Assembly: GCA_965222975.1 (NCBI GenBank)
Contig: CBDCVJ010000029.1
Location: 62,001-126,000, forward strand
DNA: 64,000 nucleotides
Origin: UBA6168 sp965222975
GTDB lineage: Bacteria > Bacteroidota > Bacteroidia > Chitinophagales > Saprospiraceae
Direction: 5' to 3'
Shown: piece by piece, positions 53,463 to 61,286 of the stretch
Layout: each line of letters opens with the position of its first letter
How positions within the stretch are numbered: position 1 is the stretch's first letter
Notes under the pieces: model-generated
Databases searched by the model: none
Seen by the model: the letters and a program-made list of their open reading frames with translations, nothing else
What the model was told of the DNA's origin: nothing
Position numbers and translations under genes: made by a program

Positions 53463-54227
53463 ATGTACAAAAACAAAAAAGTCATTGCCGTACTGCCAGC
53501 GTACAACGCCGCCCTCACACTGGAGAAAACCTTTCAGGAAATCCCTTTCCCTTTGGTGGACGAAGTGATCCTCTGCGACGATGCCAGCAAGGACAAAACA
53601 GCCCATTTGGCAAAATCGCTTGGCATCCAACATGTTATCGTCCATGAACAGAACAAAGGTTATGGCGGCAATCAAAAATCCCTCTACAACAAGGCTCTCG
53701 AACTGGGCGGCGATATCATCATCATGCTGCACCCCGATTACCAGTACACCCCTAAGCTCATTCCCTCTTTCGTCAATATAATCGGCGAAGACCTTTATCC
53801 CGTGGTGCTGGGAAGCCGCATCCTTGGCAAAGGTGCAAGACGTGGGGGCATGCCTCTGTATAAATACATTTCCAACCGCTTCCTGACATTATTGCAAAAC
53901 CTGTTGATTGATTACAAACTTTCAGAATACCACACGGGATACCGGGCGTTCAGTCGGGAGGTGTTGGAAACTATTGAATTCAATAACAACTCCGACGACT
54001 TCGTTTTCGACAATGAAATGCTCTCGCAGATCATTTATGCAGGGTTCGACATAGGGGAAGTGACCTGCCCGACGAAATACTTCGAAGAAGCTTCTTCTAT
54101 CAATTTCAGACGCAGCCTTAGGTACGGGATGGGGGTGATGAGGGTATCCTTATGTCATTTCCTTCAACGGATTGGCTTGGGTAAATTCAGTATGTACAGA
54201 CGGCGGACGGCGGACGGCGGACGGTAG
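53463..54227 (+). CDS. Glycosyltransferase family 2 (polyprenyl-phosphate sugar synthase-like)
   Basis: A 254-aa GT-A fold enzyme. VIAVLPAYNAALTLEKTFQE, VILCDDASKDKT and IIIMLHPDYQYTP (a DxD-like position with HPD) are the nucleotide-sugar and metal sites; EYHTGYRAFSREVLE is the conserved acceptor-side block of DPM1-like enzymes. It probably transfers a sugar from a nucleotide donor to a lipid phosphate at the inner membrane face. The start at 53463 follows a good promoter. The last residues (RRRTADGGR) are encoded by a heptamer repeat, so the natural C-terminus may have been overwritten. No other sugar genes are near. Confidence 0.88.
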   Translation: MYKNKKVIAVLPAYNAALTLEKTFQEIPFPLVDEVILCDDASKDKTAHLAKSLGIQHVIVHEQNKGYGGNQKSLYNKALELGGDIIIMLHPDYQYTPKLIPSFVNIIGEDLYPVVLGSRILGKGARRGGMPLYKYISNRFLTLLQNLLIDYKLSEYHTGYRAFSREVLETIEFNNNSDDFVFDNEMLSQIIYAGFDIGEVTCPTKYFEEASSINFRRSLRYGMGVMRVSLCHFLQRIGLGKFSMYRRRTADGGR

Positions 54228-54236
54228 GACGGCCCA
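54199..54236. repeat. GACGGCG heptamer repeat at the glycosyltransferase gene end
   Basis: Three exact GACGGCG units (54199-54219) and a fourth variant GACGGTA overlap the last codons and the TAG stop (54225-54227). The vocabulary (GACGG, GGTAG) is that of the array at 5041-5106. With a 7-bp unit, copy change would alter the C-terminal reading frame. Confidence 0.6.
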
Positions 54237-54244
54237 TTGCCAAT

Positions 54245-54478
54245 TCAATCCTTTTGTTCAATGACTTGAATGGCTTTTATGCCAAAATAGATGGCGGCCA
54301 AAATGAGTGTGTATGTGAGTGTTGCTAACATTTCGAGCTTGGCAGTTTTCGATTTTTGCCGCCGCAAAGAACGGAAGAGTTTTTTGAAAAACAGAATGTA
54401 TGATTCTTTTCTTTTGCTGTTTTTGGCAAAAATGGTTGAAGGGTTGAGGTTGTTGTGAAGAAGCAATGCCAACCTCAA
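54245..54478 (-). CDS. Possible small membrane protein
   Basis: A weak candidate of up to 77 aa (TTG start), whose last 28 residues begin at an internal Met and form one hydrophobic helix (MLATLTYTLILAAIYFGI) with a charged tail (EQKD). No family is recognised. It is antisense to nothing known and fills a spacer between two plus-strand genes. Its 5' end overlaps a word-repeat hairpin, which lowers confidence. Confidence 0.25.
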   Translation of the reverse strand: MRLALLLHNNLNPSTIFAKNSKRKESYILFFKKLFRSLRRQKSKTAKLEMLATLTYTLILAAIYFGIKAIQVIEQKD

Positions 54479-54499
54479 CTACCTCAACCCTTCTAAACC
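54434..54499. repeat. GGTTGA word hairpin before the TIGR02757 gene
   Basis: GGTTGAAGGGTTGAGGTTG (from 54434) faces CAACCTCAACTACCTCAAC and CCTTCTAAACC (to 54499), giving an imperfect hairpin of about 20 bp made of the iterated word GGTTGA/TCAACC. It lies 22-87 bp before the next gene's GTG start. Confidence 0.5.
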
Positions 54500-54520
54500 A
54501 TCTCAACAAATCAAAAAAAA

Positions 54521-55288
54521 GTGTATAGCAAACTAAAATCCCTCCTCGACGAATGTGTCGAAAAATACAACCACCCAAGTTTCATCGAAAACGACCCCAT
54601 TTGCATACCCCATCGTTTTGCAAAAAAACAGGACATTGAAATAGCTGCCTTTTGGACGGCCATGCTTGCCTGGGGCCAGCGCAAGACCATCATCAACAAA
54701 GCCAACGAGCTATTTGGACTCATGGACAATGCGCCTTTTGACTTTATTAAAAACCATGAAGAAAAAGACCGGGAGCGTTTTCTCACTTTTAAACACCGCA
54801 CCTTTCAAGCGACCGACACGCTTTATTTTTTAGCGTTCTTGCAATGGTTCTATCAAAGCCATAATTCGCTCGAAGAGGCTTTTTTAAAAAATTTAAAAAA
54901 AGAGGATAGGCATACTGGTGCTGCATTGGAAGGTTTTCAGCAATTGTTTTTCTCACTGCCCGACGCACCACGGCGCACTAAAAAACACCTTTCTACACCT
55001 GCCAGCAAATCGGCCTGTAAGCGTCTTAACATGTTCCTCAGGTGGATGGTCAGGCAAGACAACAAAGGGGTCGATTTTGGTGTTTGGAAAAAAATAAAGC
55101 CCGCTCAACTATTAATCCCTTTGGATGTCCATGTGGATCGGATCGCCAGAAAGTTCAACTTGGTCGAGCGCAGACAAACAGACTGGTTGACAGTGTTGGA
55201 ACTGACGGAAAACTTGAGGAAATTTGATCCCGACGACCCAATCAAATATGATTTTGCTTTGTTTGGCTTGGGGGTGTTGGAGAAATAG
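54521..55288 (+). CDS. TIGR02757 (DUF2400) family protein
   Basis: A 255-aa cytoplasmic protein with the marks of the TIGR02757/DUF2400 family: PICIPHRFAKKQDIEIAAFW near residue 30, LAWGQRKTIINKANELF, and a C-terminal block RLNMFLRWMVRQ, LIPLDVHVDRIARKFNL, DDPIKYDFALFGLGVLE. The start is GTG at 54521, giving VYSKLKSLL; no ATG fits. The family is widespread in Bacteroidota and some other phyla; the fold of the C-terminal block (helix-hairpin-helix-like, with an Asp in LDVHVDR) recalls DNA glycosylases of the AGOG/HhH group, but activity has not been shown to my knowledge. Confidence 0.82.
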   Translation: MYSKLKSLLDECVEKYNHPSFIENDPICIPHRFAKKQDIEIAAFWTAMLAWGQRKTIINKANELFGLMDNAPFDFIKNHEEKDRERFLTFKHRTFQATDTLYFLAFLQWFYQSHNSLEEAFLKNLKKEDRHTGAALEGFQQLFFSLPDAPRRTKKHLSTPASKSACKRLNMFLRWMVRQDNKGVDFGVWKKIKPAQLLIPLDVHVDRIARKFNLVERRQTDWLTVLELTENLRKFDPDDPIKYDFALFGLGVLEK

Positions 55289-55296
55289 AAGTTGGG

Positions 55297-55388
55297 TATT
55301 GGTGAATTAGGTAATTGGTAAATTGGTAAAGTTGTGTTGTGTGTGTCCAAATTCCCTAATTCACGAATTCCCTAATTCACCAATTTAC
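55297..55388. repeat. GGTGAATT word hairpin before the unknown conserved gene
   Basis: ATTGGTGAATTAGGTAATTG (from 55300) faces CCCTAATTCACGAATTCCC and CTAATTCACCAATTTAC (to 55388). The core TTGGTGAATTAGG / CCTAATTCACCAA is a 13-bp perfect pair. The array runs right up to the ATG at 55389, so the gene's translation start lies in or beside the hairpin. Confidence 0.65.
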
Positions 55389-55961
55389 ATGCACGACATA
55401 GAACCATATCACCGCTGGCTGGATAAATACGAATCCACCAAAGACAAAAACTCTCCTTTCTATGGAAGGGTCTATGACGAGTTTGCCTATACCCAAAAAA
55501 TCTATAATTATTTTATCCATCCACTGTGGGACAATTTTGGATCGGCCACCCTCTATATGAAAATCCTTTATGCCGATTATGAAAGAGGCTACGCTATTTT
55601 TGAGATGCTCGGTGAATGGAACGACTGCCTGCACAACGACATCATGTTTTTAAAAAGGGATGTGGCCGATGAGCTCATATATCAGGGCATAAATAAATTT
55701 ATATTAATTGGCGAAAATGTTTTGAATTTCCACGCCTCTGATGATTGCTACTATGAGGAGTGGTACGACGACCTAAAAGATAATGGTGGCTGGATTGCTC
55801 TGCTCAACTTGCTTCCACATGTAGAAGATGAAATGAAAGAAATAAATTTAAATAATTATATGAATTATGGCGGCCCATTAAACAATATTAATTGGCGGGC
55901 ATATACCCCCAAAAATTTGTTGAAGCAAATGGAAGAATTATTGGTGAAAAGGCTTGATTGA
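55389..55961 (+). CDS. Conserved protein of unknown function
   Basis: A 190-aa soluble protein starting at the ATG at 55389; earlier in-frame codons are made of the word repeat and are not credible. It begins MHDIEPYHRWLDKYESTKDK and is rich in Tyr, Trp, Asp and Asn (YADYERGYAIFEMLGEWNDC, DDCYYEEWYDDLKDNGGWIA). No catalytic motif, signal peptide or membrane helix is seen. It resembles small cytosolic proteins that I have seen only in Bacteroidota. The gene is convergent with ppa and both end in a shared terminator. Confidence 0.72.
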   Translation: MHDIEPYHRWLDKYESTKDKNSPFYGRVYDEFAYTQKIYNYFIHPLWDNFGSATLYMKILYADYERGYAIFEMLGEWNDCLHNDIMFLKRDVADELIYQGINKFILIGENVLNFHASDDCYYEEWYDDLKDNGGWIALLNLLPHVEDEMKEINLNNYMNYGGPLNNINWRAYTPKNLLKQMEELLVKRLD

Positions 55962-55964
55962 TAT

Positions 55965-56046
55965 GCTTTGATAAATAAATAAAAATGAAAAGACCTGCTA
56001 CTGATGCCAGTAGCAGGTCTTTTCATTTTTATTTATTTATCAAAGC
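55965..56046. terminator. Perfect 39-bp bidirectional terminator hairpin
   Basis: Arms 55965-56003 and 56008-56046 are perfectly complementary over 39 bp with a 4-nt loop. The inner GC-rich part (AGACCTGCTACTG / CAGTAGCAGGTCT) is flanked by A-rich and T-rich segments, giving a U-tract in both directions. It lies between the convergent conserved gene and ppa, and the right arm contains the ppa stop codon (56040-56042). Confidence 0.92.
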
Positions 56047-56765
56047 CCTTTCAATATCTCCTTTTGCCGCTGCCCAAAATTCATGGCTTCCAGCAAGGTC
56101 ATGGACATCACGTCTTCCAGGTCTCCATAAACTTCGTCATAATCTTTACGGCTCGCCTCGATCACTGCCAATGCTTCTTCTCGGCCATAGACGTGAGTGA
56201 TTTCACATTGGGCCGTGCTGTCCGGCAATTGTTTGTAGGTCAAAAAATAATGCTTGAGGCGGTCGATGATGCTTGCTGGCAATTTGGATACGTCGTTCCA
56301 ATCGCCATAAAGCGCATCGTGATTTAAAACGGCAATAATTTTATCATCTGCTTCACCTCCATCTATCATGCGGAAGCCCCCAATGGGAATCGCTTTTACA
56401 ATGATATTTCCATGCGTGATTTCTCTCTCCGTCAAAACGCAGATATCAAGTGGGTCATCATCACCGACAATATCTGTGCGCCCAGTTTTTTCCATACAAA
56501 GGTTGGCCACCCGCTGCTTGCAATAGGTCTGTGGGACAAACCCATACAGGGCAGGCACGATGTTGGAAAACTTCTGCGGCCTGTCCACTTTAAGATAGCC
56601 CGTCTTTTTATCCACTTCATATTTGACCGTATCAGATGGGATGATTTCGATGAACGATGTGACCACATTGGGCGCACCCTCTCCGATCTCAATGCCATGC
56701 CAGGGGTGCGACTTGTAGCGCAACCCGATCATTTTCCATATTTTTTGAAAAGCTTCTTGGTTCAT
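56040..56765 (-). CDS. ppa: Inorganic pyrophosphatase
   Basis: A family I soluble pyrophosphatase that hydrolyses pyrophosphate and drives biosynthesis. From the ATG at 56765 it is 241 aa, longer than the 175-aa E. coli type but typical of the Bacteroidota/eukaryote-like form. The Mg-binding run DDDPLDICVL (DxDPxD motif) is present, with NIVPALYGFVPQTYC, GGFRMIDGGEADDKIIAV and a C-terminal part GREEALAVIEASRKDYDEVY. An upstream in-frame ATG (56801) would add 12 unlikely residues. An exact -7 box lies about 80 bp upstream. Confidence 0.93.
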   Translation of the reverse strand: MNQEAFQKIWKMIGLRYKSHPWHGIEIGEGAPNVVTSFIEIIPSDTVKYEVDKKTGYLKVDRPQKFSNIVPALYGFVPQTYCKQRVANLCMEKTGRTDIVGDDDPLDICVLTEREITHGNIIVKAIPIGGFRMIDGGEADDKIIAVLNHDALYGDWNDVSKLPASIIDRLKHYFLTYKQLPDSTAQCEITHVYGREEALAVIEASRKDYDEVYGDLEDVMSMTLLEAMNFGQRQKEILKGL

Positions 56766-57080
56766 TTTCTTTAAGATAGGTTTCAACGCAAGGGGGCGCA
56801 ATTTAACCTATCCCTGCATTCCTTGTACCCTCGCGTTGAACAGCCGCAAAACTAAGGGTTCTTCCAGCCAGTTGTTACAGGCGATATTCGCTTGTACCTA
56901 ATCAGCATTTTTTTTATTTTTTTGTAAAACCAAAACCAAGCACAAACGGCGCATTTGAGGTGTTTGTAAAACATTGATTATCAATGCCATGACTTTGTAT
57001 TTTTTTCATGGTACCTTTCCTTTTTTCTATAATCCTTTTTAATTTCACGAAACTTTCATCATTCACTAAATTTCAATATT
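56766..57080. other. Divergent spacer between ppa and the repeat protein gene
   Basis: About 315 bp with no gene. It holds the ppa -7 box and an imperfect leader hairpin (TTCAACGC near 56773 with GCGTTGAA near 56833). Facing right there is an ATTGAT-TA-TCAAT palindrome near 56972 and T-rich DNA, but no exact TAnnTTTG box for the repeat protein gene. Confidence 0.45.
56847..56854 (-). promoter_or_regulatory. -7 box for ppa
   Basis: TAGTTTTG on the minus strand is an exact TAnnTTTG match, 82 bp before the preferred start codon. No clear -33 TTTG is seen. Confidence 0.4.
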
Positions 57081-58703
57081 ATGTTAAGCTCACTTAAACG
57101 ATTGCTGTTTGGCGCAAAAGCCGTCGCAAAATCAGCTGCCGATAAAGCCGTCGATGCTGGGAAGGAAGCCAGTAAAGATCTTGCCGAAGCTGCTGGCGAT
57201 GCACTGGAAAAAGCAAAAGATACCGTCACTGATGTGGGCGGCGACCTCATGGATAAAGCAGGCGACCTCGCCGAAAAGGCCGTTGAAAAAGGCAGCGAAT
57301 TGGCCGATAAAGCTGCTGACATGGCAGAAGTAGCTGGCGACAAAGTGATGGATGTCGGTGGCGACATTGTGGAAAAAGCAAAAGATATGGCTAGTGCAGC
57401 AGCGGAAAAAGGAAGTGAATTGGCCGACAAAGCAACCGACATGGCTAAAACTGCCGGCGATAAAGCAATGGATGTTGGCGGTGACCTCATGGACAAAGCA
57501 TCGGACGCCACTAGTGCTGTCGTTGAAAAAGGGAGCGAATTAGCCGACAAAGCAACCGACATGGCCGAAACCGCTGGCAAAAAGGCCATGGACGTTGGCG
57601 GTGACATCATGGATAAAGCATCTGATGTGGCAAGTGCCGCTGTTGAAAAGGGTAGCGAACTTGCCAGTAAAGCAGGCGACATGGCCACCGATGCCGGAAG
57701 CAAGGCGACGGAAGTGGGAAGCAATGTTGTGGAAAAAGCAAAAGACGCCGCCAATCAAGCTGTTGAAAAAGGGAGTGAATTAGCCGACAAAGCAACCGAC
57801 ATGGCTAAAACTGCCGGCGATAAAGCAATGGATGTTGGCGGCGATATTATGGATAAGGCTTCCGATGCCACTAGCGCAGTGGTAGAAAAAGGAAGCGAAC
57901 TCGCTGACAAAGCAGGTGATATAGCTGCAGACGCTGGAAGCAAAGCAATGGAAATTGGAGGTAATGTAGTGGATAAGGCAGCTGATTCAGGAAAAACATT
58001 GGCCGATTCGGCAGGTAGTGCCATTGATAAAGCGGGCGATATGGTCGAAAACGTTGGTAGTAAAGTGATGGAGACAGGGAGTGGTATTGCTGACAAGGCA
58101 GGCGGCATTGCTGAAAATATTGGTAGCAAAGTATTAGAAACTGGAGGTGACATCGCCGACAAAGCAGGCAATATTGCAGAAAACGTTGGCAGCAAAATAC
58201 TTGACACGGGCGGCGACCTTGCCGATAAAGCGGCAGGGGTAGCTGAAGGCGTTGGAGGGGCGGTATTGGCCGGCGGTGCAGCTGCCCTCGATAAATTTGG
58301 AGATGCAGCAGAAAAGGTGGGCGATGCTATCTTGGATAAAGGTGGCGATGCACTTGAAAAAGCAAAAGATCTCGCAGGCGATGTGGGCTCAAAAATCTCA
58401 GATGCCGCTGAAGGGCTTTTCAATAAAGCACAGGAAGAAGCTGCCAAAACAGGTGAATCTGCCGACAGCCTGATTGATTCAGCCAAAAACATGGCGCAAA
58501 AACTTGAAGATAAAATCACTGGTGACAACGCCCAATTCGCCGACAAACCTATGGACGTAGGCGGCAGCGAACTCAACAAGCATGAAAGCTTTTGGGACAA
58601 AGCCGAGAAATATGCCGAGGGCGATTACCACATGCAGGGCAAAAAACCCAAAGAGGGAAAAATGTCAATTGGCGAGAACCCTGATTTTGAAGCTCCCGAA
58701 TAA
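57081..58703 (+). CDS. LEA-like/apolipoprotein-like 40-residue repeat protein
   Basis: A 540-aa, Ala/Lys/Asp/Gly-rich protein without signal peptide. After a basic head (MLSSLKRLLFGAKAVAKSAA) there are six repeats of exactly 40 residues starting GSELADKA and containing the AGDKAMDVGGDI(M/V)(D/E)KA core, then about four of 22 residues (AGxIAENVGSKxxxTGGDIADK), consistent with an 11-mer amphipathic helix period as in LEA group 3 proteins. DNA repeats mirror this: 57423-57481 and 57783-57841 are identical, 360 bp apart. The C-terminus loses the periodicity (HESFWDKAEKYAEGDYHMQG). Just past the stop, another frame reads KGFEDLDGDGDELIDDAIID (to 58779), suggesting a frameshift has removed a 20-odd residue acidic tail. 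A desiccation/stress-protective or scaffold role is inferred. Confidence 0.82.
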   Translation: MLSSLKRLLFGAKAVAKSAADKAVDAGKEASKDLAEAAGDALEKAKDTVTDVGGDLMDKAGDLAEKAVEKGSELADKAADMAEVAGDKVMDVGGDIVEKAKDMASAAAEKGSELADKATDMAKTAGDKAMDVGGDLMDKASDATSAVVEKGSELADKATDMAETAGKKAMDVGGDIMDKASDVASAAVEKGSELASKAGDMATDAGSKATEVGSNVVEKAKDAANQAVEKGSELADKATDMAKTAGDKAMDVGGDIMDKASDATSAVVEKGSELADKAGDIAADAGSKAMEIGGNVVDKAADSGKTLADSAGSAIDKAGDMVENVGSKVMETGSGIADKAGGIAENIGSKVLETGGDIADKAGNIAENVGSKILDTGGDLADKAAGVAEGVGGAVLAGGAAALDKFGDAAEKVGDAILDKGGDALEKAKDLAGDVGSKISDAAEGLFNKAQEEAAKTGESADSLIDSAKNMAQKLEDKITGDNAQFADKPMDVGGSELNKHESFWDKAEKYAEGDYHMQGKKPKEGKMSIGENPDFEAPE

Positions 58704-58779
58704 AGGCAAAATAAAGGGCTTTGAAGATCTTGACGGCGATGGAGACGAATTGATCGACGATGCTATAATTGATGAATAA

Positions 58780-59184
58780 GCGAAGTCTAAAGTCAGGCCG
58801 CTGAACCGTCAGAGGCCGGAAATGCAGATGTTATACTTGGCACTTTAGGTTTTGTGCAATTGTAAGATAATGGTTGGGATAGTTGAAAACTCAATCATCT
58901 CAATAAAAAAATGATTTGCTCAAAATCTATCATGGTTCAGTATATATGGAAAATCTGGTTTATGGCCTCTGACAATAGAGTTGATGCAATGGGGAAACAG
59001 ATTGGCAAAAACAGCTATTTTTTCTGCTGTTGGGACGTTTTTTCAAATGCATAGTGGGGCTACGGATGCGAAAATAGGTTTCAAGCAGGGGAAAAAGAGT
59101 GTTTTTACGCCGATTCGTTTCCCCATCGCATCAACTCTAATATACGGTCTGATTTTTTAAGGCAAAATTCAACTCAAAAATTAA
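58780..59184. other. Non-coding stretch before the cupredoxin pseudogene
   Basis: About 400 bp. The left part (58790-58960) shows nothing I can name; the right part is the inverted-repeat element described at 58976-59139. Confidence 0.5.
58976..59139. mobile_element. Possible MITE-like element (inverted-repeat ends)
   Basis: TAGAGTTGATGCAATGGGGA plus AAC (58976-58998) and its complement at 59117-59139 match at 22 of 23 positions. Pairing continues inward with mismatches for about 25 more bp (GATTGGCAAAAACAG vs the complement side AATCGGCGTAAAAACAC). The 164-bp unit has no coding capacity. No target duplication is visible at the outer edges. Confidence 0.4.
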
Positions 59185-59869
59185 ATGAAAATAATAACCC
59201 CTATTCCTTTCCTTTTCGTCTTACTTTCATTCACCTTGGTTGCTACACACAACTACACTGGCAACCAATTAAAGGGCACTATTAAATTTCACGATTGTTC
59301 TGGCACTATTAAAAAGGGGATAGGTTACAATAAAGATGGTACGGACATTATGCATTCTGACGACCCAATGGCGAAACCTGAAATGAACGTTATTGTCAGT
59401 TTGCACCCGTTGGATTTTCAACCTGAACTCACCCTGACGCCGGATGCATATATCACACAAAAAGAGCAGACTTTCCTTCCAAATGTGTTACCTGTAGTCG
59501 TTGGCTCGAAGGTTCATTTTTTAAATGAAGATGAATTTTTCCATAATGTCCAATCTTATACACCCAAGTCCCGGTTCAGTATTGGGCGGCGGGGCACCAG
59601 GTATTTCATATAGCCAAAAAATAAACAGGGTCGGTGTCATCAATCTTCTTTGCGATATTCACTCCCACATGAATGCCGTGATTCTTTCGCTCGACACACC
59701 TTATTTTACACGGGTGGAAGCTGACGGCACATTTTCAATTGCCAATCTTCCAGATGGTCGTTACCAGGTAGAAGTTTACCATCCCAATTGCAATAAAATA
59801 ATTGACGATATAAAAATTGCTGGCGGGAAAGTATTTACCGTAGGGTATGATTTTACCGTCAAGCCATAA
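59185..59869 (+). pseudogene. Cupredoxin-like secreted protein, frameshifted
   Basis: The first frame (59185-59613) has a signal peptide (IPFLFVLLSFTLVATHNY) and a cupredoxin-type N-terminal half: LPVVVGSKVHFLNEDEFFHN, QSYTPKSRFSIGRR. The continuation, in the frame ending at 59869, has INLLCDIHSHMNAVILSLDT with the Cys-x-x-His-x-x-Met of type 1 copper sites and a carboxypeptidase-regulatory-like end (FSIANLPDGRYQVEVYHPNC). The frames must join at the CGGCGGGG run near 59587-59594. Homologues of this shape (methylamine-utilization-like cupredoxins) are single proteins of about 220 aa. Either the gene is broken or a base was miscounted. The porin-like gene follows. Confidence 0.75.
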
Positions 59870-59907
59870 ATTTGGCGATTACTTATGACCTTCAATTGTT
59901 TAAAAAA

Positions 59908-61120
59908 ATGAAAACCTCCCCTTTTTATATTTTATTTTTATTGCTTCATGTTACCTGCATTTTATTTTCCCAAACGACTGTCCAATTCAATGCTTTGGGC
60001 GACCTTGCATTTACAATGGCGGGCAGCAGTTCGCACTATTACTACAATGAAATAGATCAAAACCACACGGATGCACGAATTAAACCATCCCAATTAAACC
60101 TGATTACAAAAATTGGTTTTTCCGATCGGTGGAATTTTAATGCCCGATTATTATTAGAAAGGGACAAGGACATAAAATTCGATAAATTCAGCATCCCGCA
60201 ATTAAACCTTCAATGGCTTTCGGAAAAACGAAAACATGGAATTACCGCTGGCATATTTGCGAATCCCTTTGGAACATTTAATGAAAAACAATTATCCATT
60301 GACCGGAATTTTATTGCACTGCCTTTAGCTTATTCTTATTACGTCAACATTTCTGACAAAATTGGTTTCATGAAAGGAATGGGAGACATCACAAAAAACA
60401 AAAAATAGATGGCGCTGTCCAGTGGGGTTCGACCATGTTATATTACGGTGGGTATTCTGCTGGAACGATGTTTAGCTGGAATATTAAGCCAGCAAAAATA
60501 AATTGGAAAATAGCCTTGGTTACAGGTGCTTCCAATTTGCGGCAGCGTTTTACTGATCCTTTGCATTTTGGCGTTGTTTCCCGTTTAAAAATTCAACCCA
60601 CTTATTTTTGGGAACAAGGGTTTTCCATTAGTCACGGTTCTTTTTTAAGAAATTCAGAGGTGGGTAGCCAGTTAAATGATTTGCACAAATTCCGTCAAAC
60701 CGTTATTGGAACTGATTATAATAAATCGGTCATGGCTTTTTTGAATTTTCCGGCGAAATAATGGGAGCATTTTATAAAAGCCCGCACTTTATTAGTGAGG
60801 ATCATTCTTTCGAATCAAATACTGAACAGAATCCCCTGAAACTAAAAAATATTGCAGCCTATCTTGATGTTAAATATGAACCACCATTTTTTCAGGGGAG
60901 TTATATGGCATACAGAATTGATGGGTTGGCTTTTGGCAAAATGGGCAATGCCAACAATAATTCTTGGGATAATAATGTGTTCCGGCATGCCGTTGCGTTA
61001 GGCTACCATGCCAATCGACATGTTTTACTAAGATTAATGGCTTCTACTCAACATGTTGACAATAAGAAATGGGATAAAACACAGCGCACTTTTCAGGCTA
61101 TGTTGACGGTTCATTATTGA
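59908..61120 (+). pseudogene. Outer-membrane porin-like protein, two frameshifts
   Basis: Three consecutive frames together make one barrel protein of about 400 aa. Part 1 (59908-60408) starts with a signal peptide (SPFYILFLLLHVTCILFSQ) and strands such as WNFNARLLLERDKDIKFDKF. Part 2 (from about 60406, stop at 60761) begins IDGAVQWGSTMLYYGGYSAG. Part 3 (to 61120) reads FEFSGEIMGAFYKSPHFISE and ends in an aromatic residue (FQAMLTVHY), as barrels do. The joins fall at the A6 runs 60393-60398/60400-60405 and at the T6 run 60737-60742. It directly follows the cupredoxin pseudogene, and the two probably formed an operon, possibly for metal or small-molecule uptake (inferred). Confidence 0.7.
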
Positions 61121-61286
61121 GCTGCTTAATTGTTTTTAAATAAATAAACGACCACTCAATGCTGGACAATCCCAATTTGCTAAATCTCCAAGATTTAGTA
61201 AATCTCTGCTTGAAAAAAGATTTACTAAATTTTAGAAATTTAGCAAATCAGAAAAAAACTTCCAATTTCAAAATAAATTCTTCAGA

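Noticed and set aside
57059..58600. Long antisense open frames (231 and 281 codons) opposite the repeat protein gene
   Set aside because: They arise from the Ala/Lys/Asp codon bias of the 40-residue repeats read backwards; the products are repetitive Ser/Ala/Pro strings with no start context.
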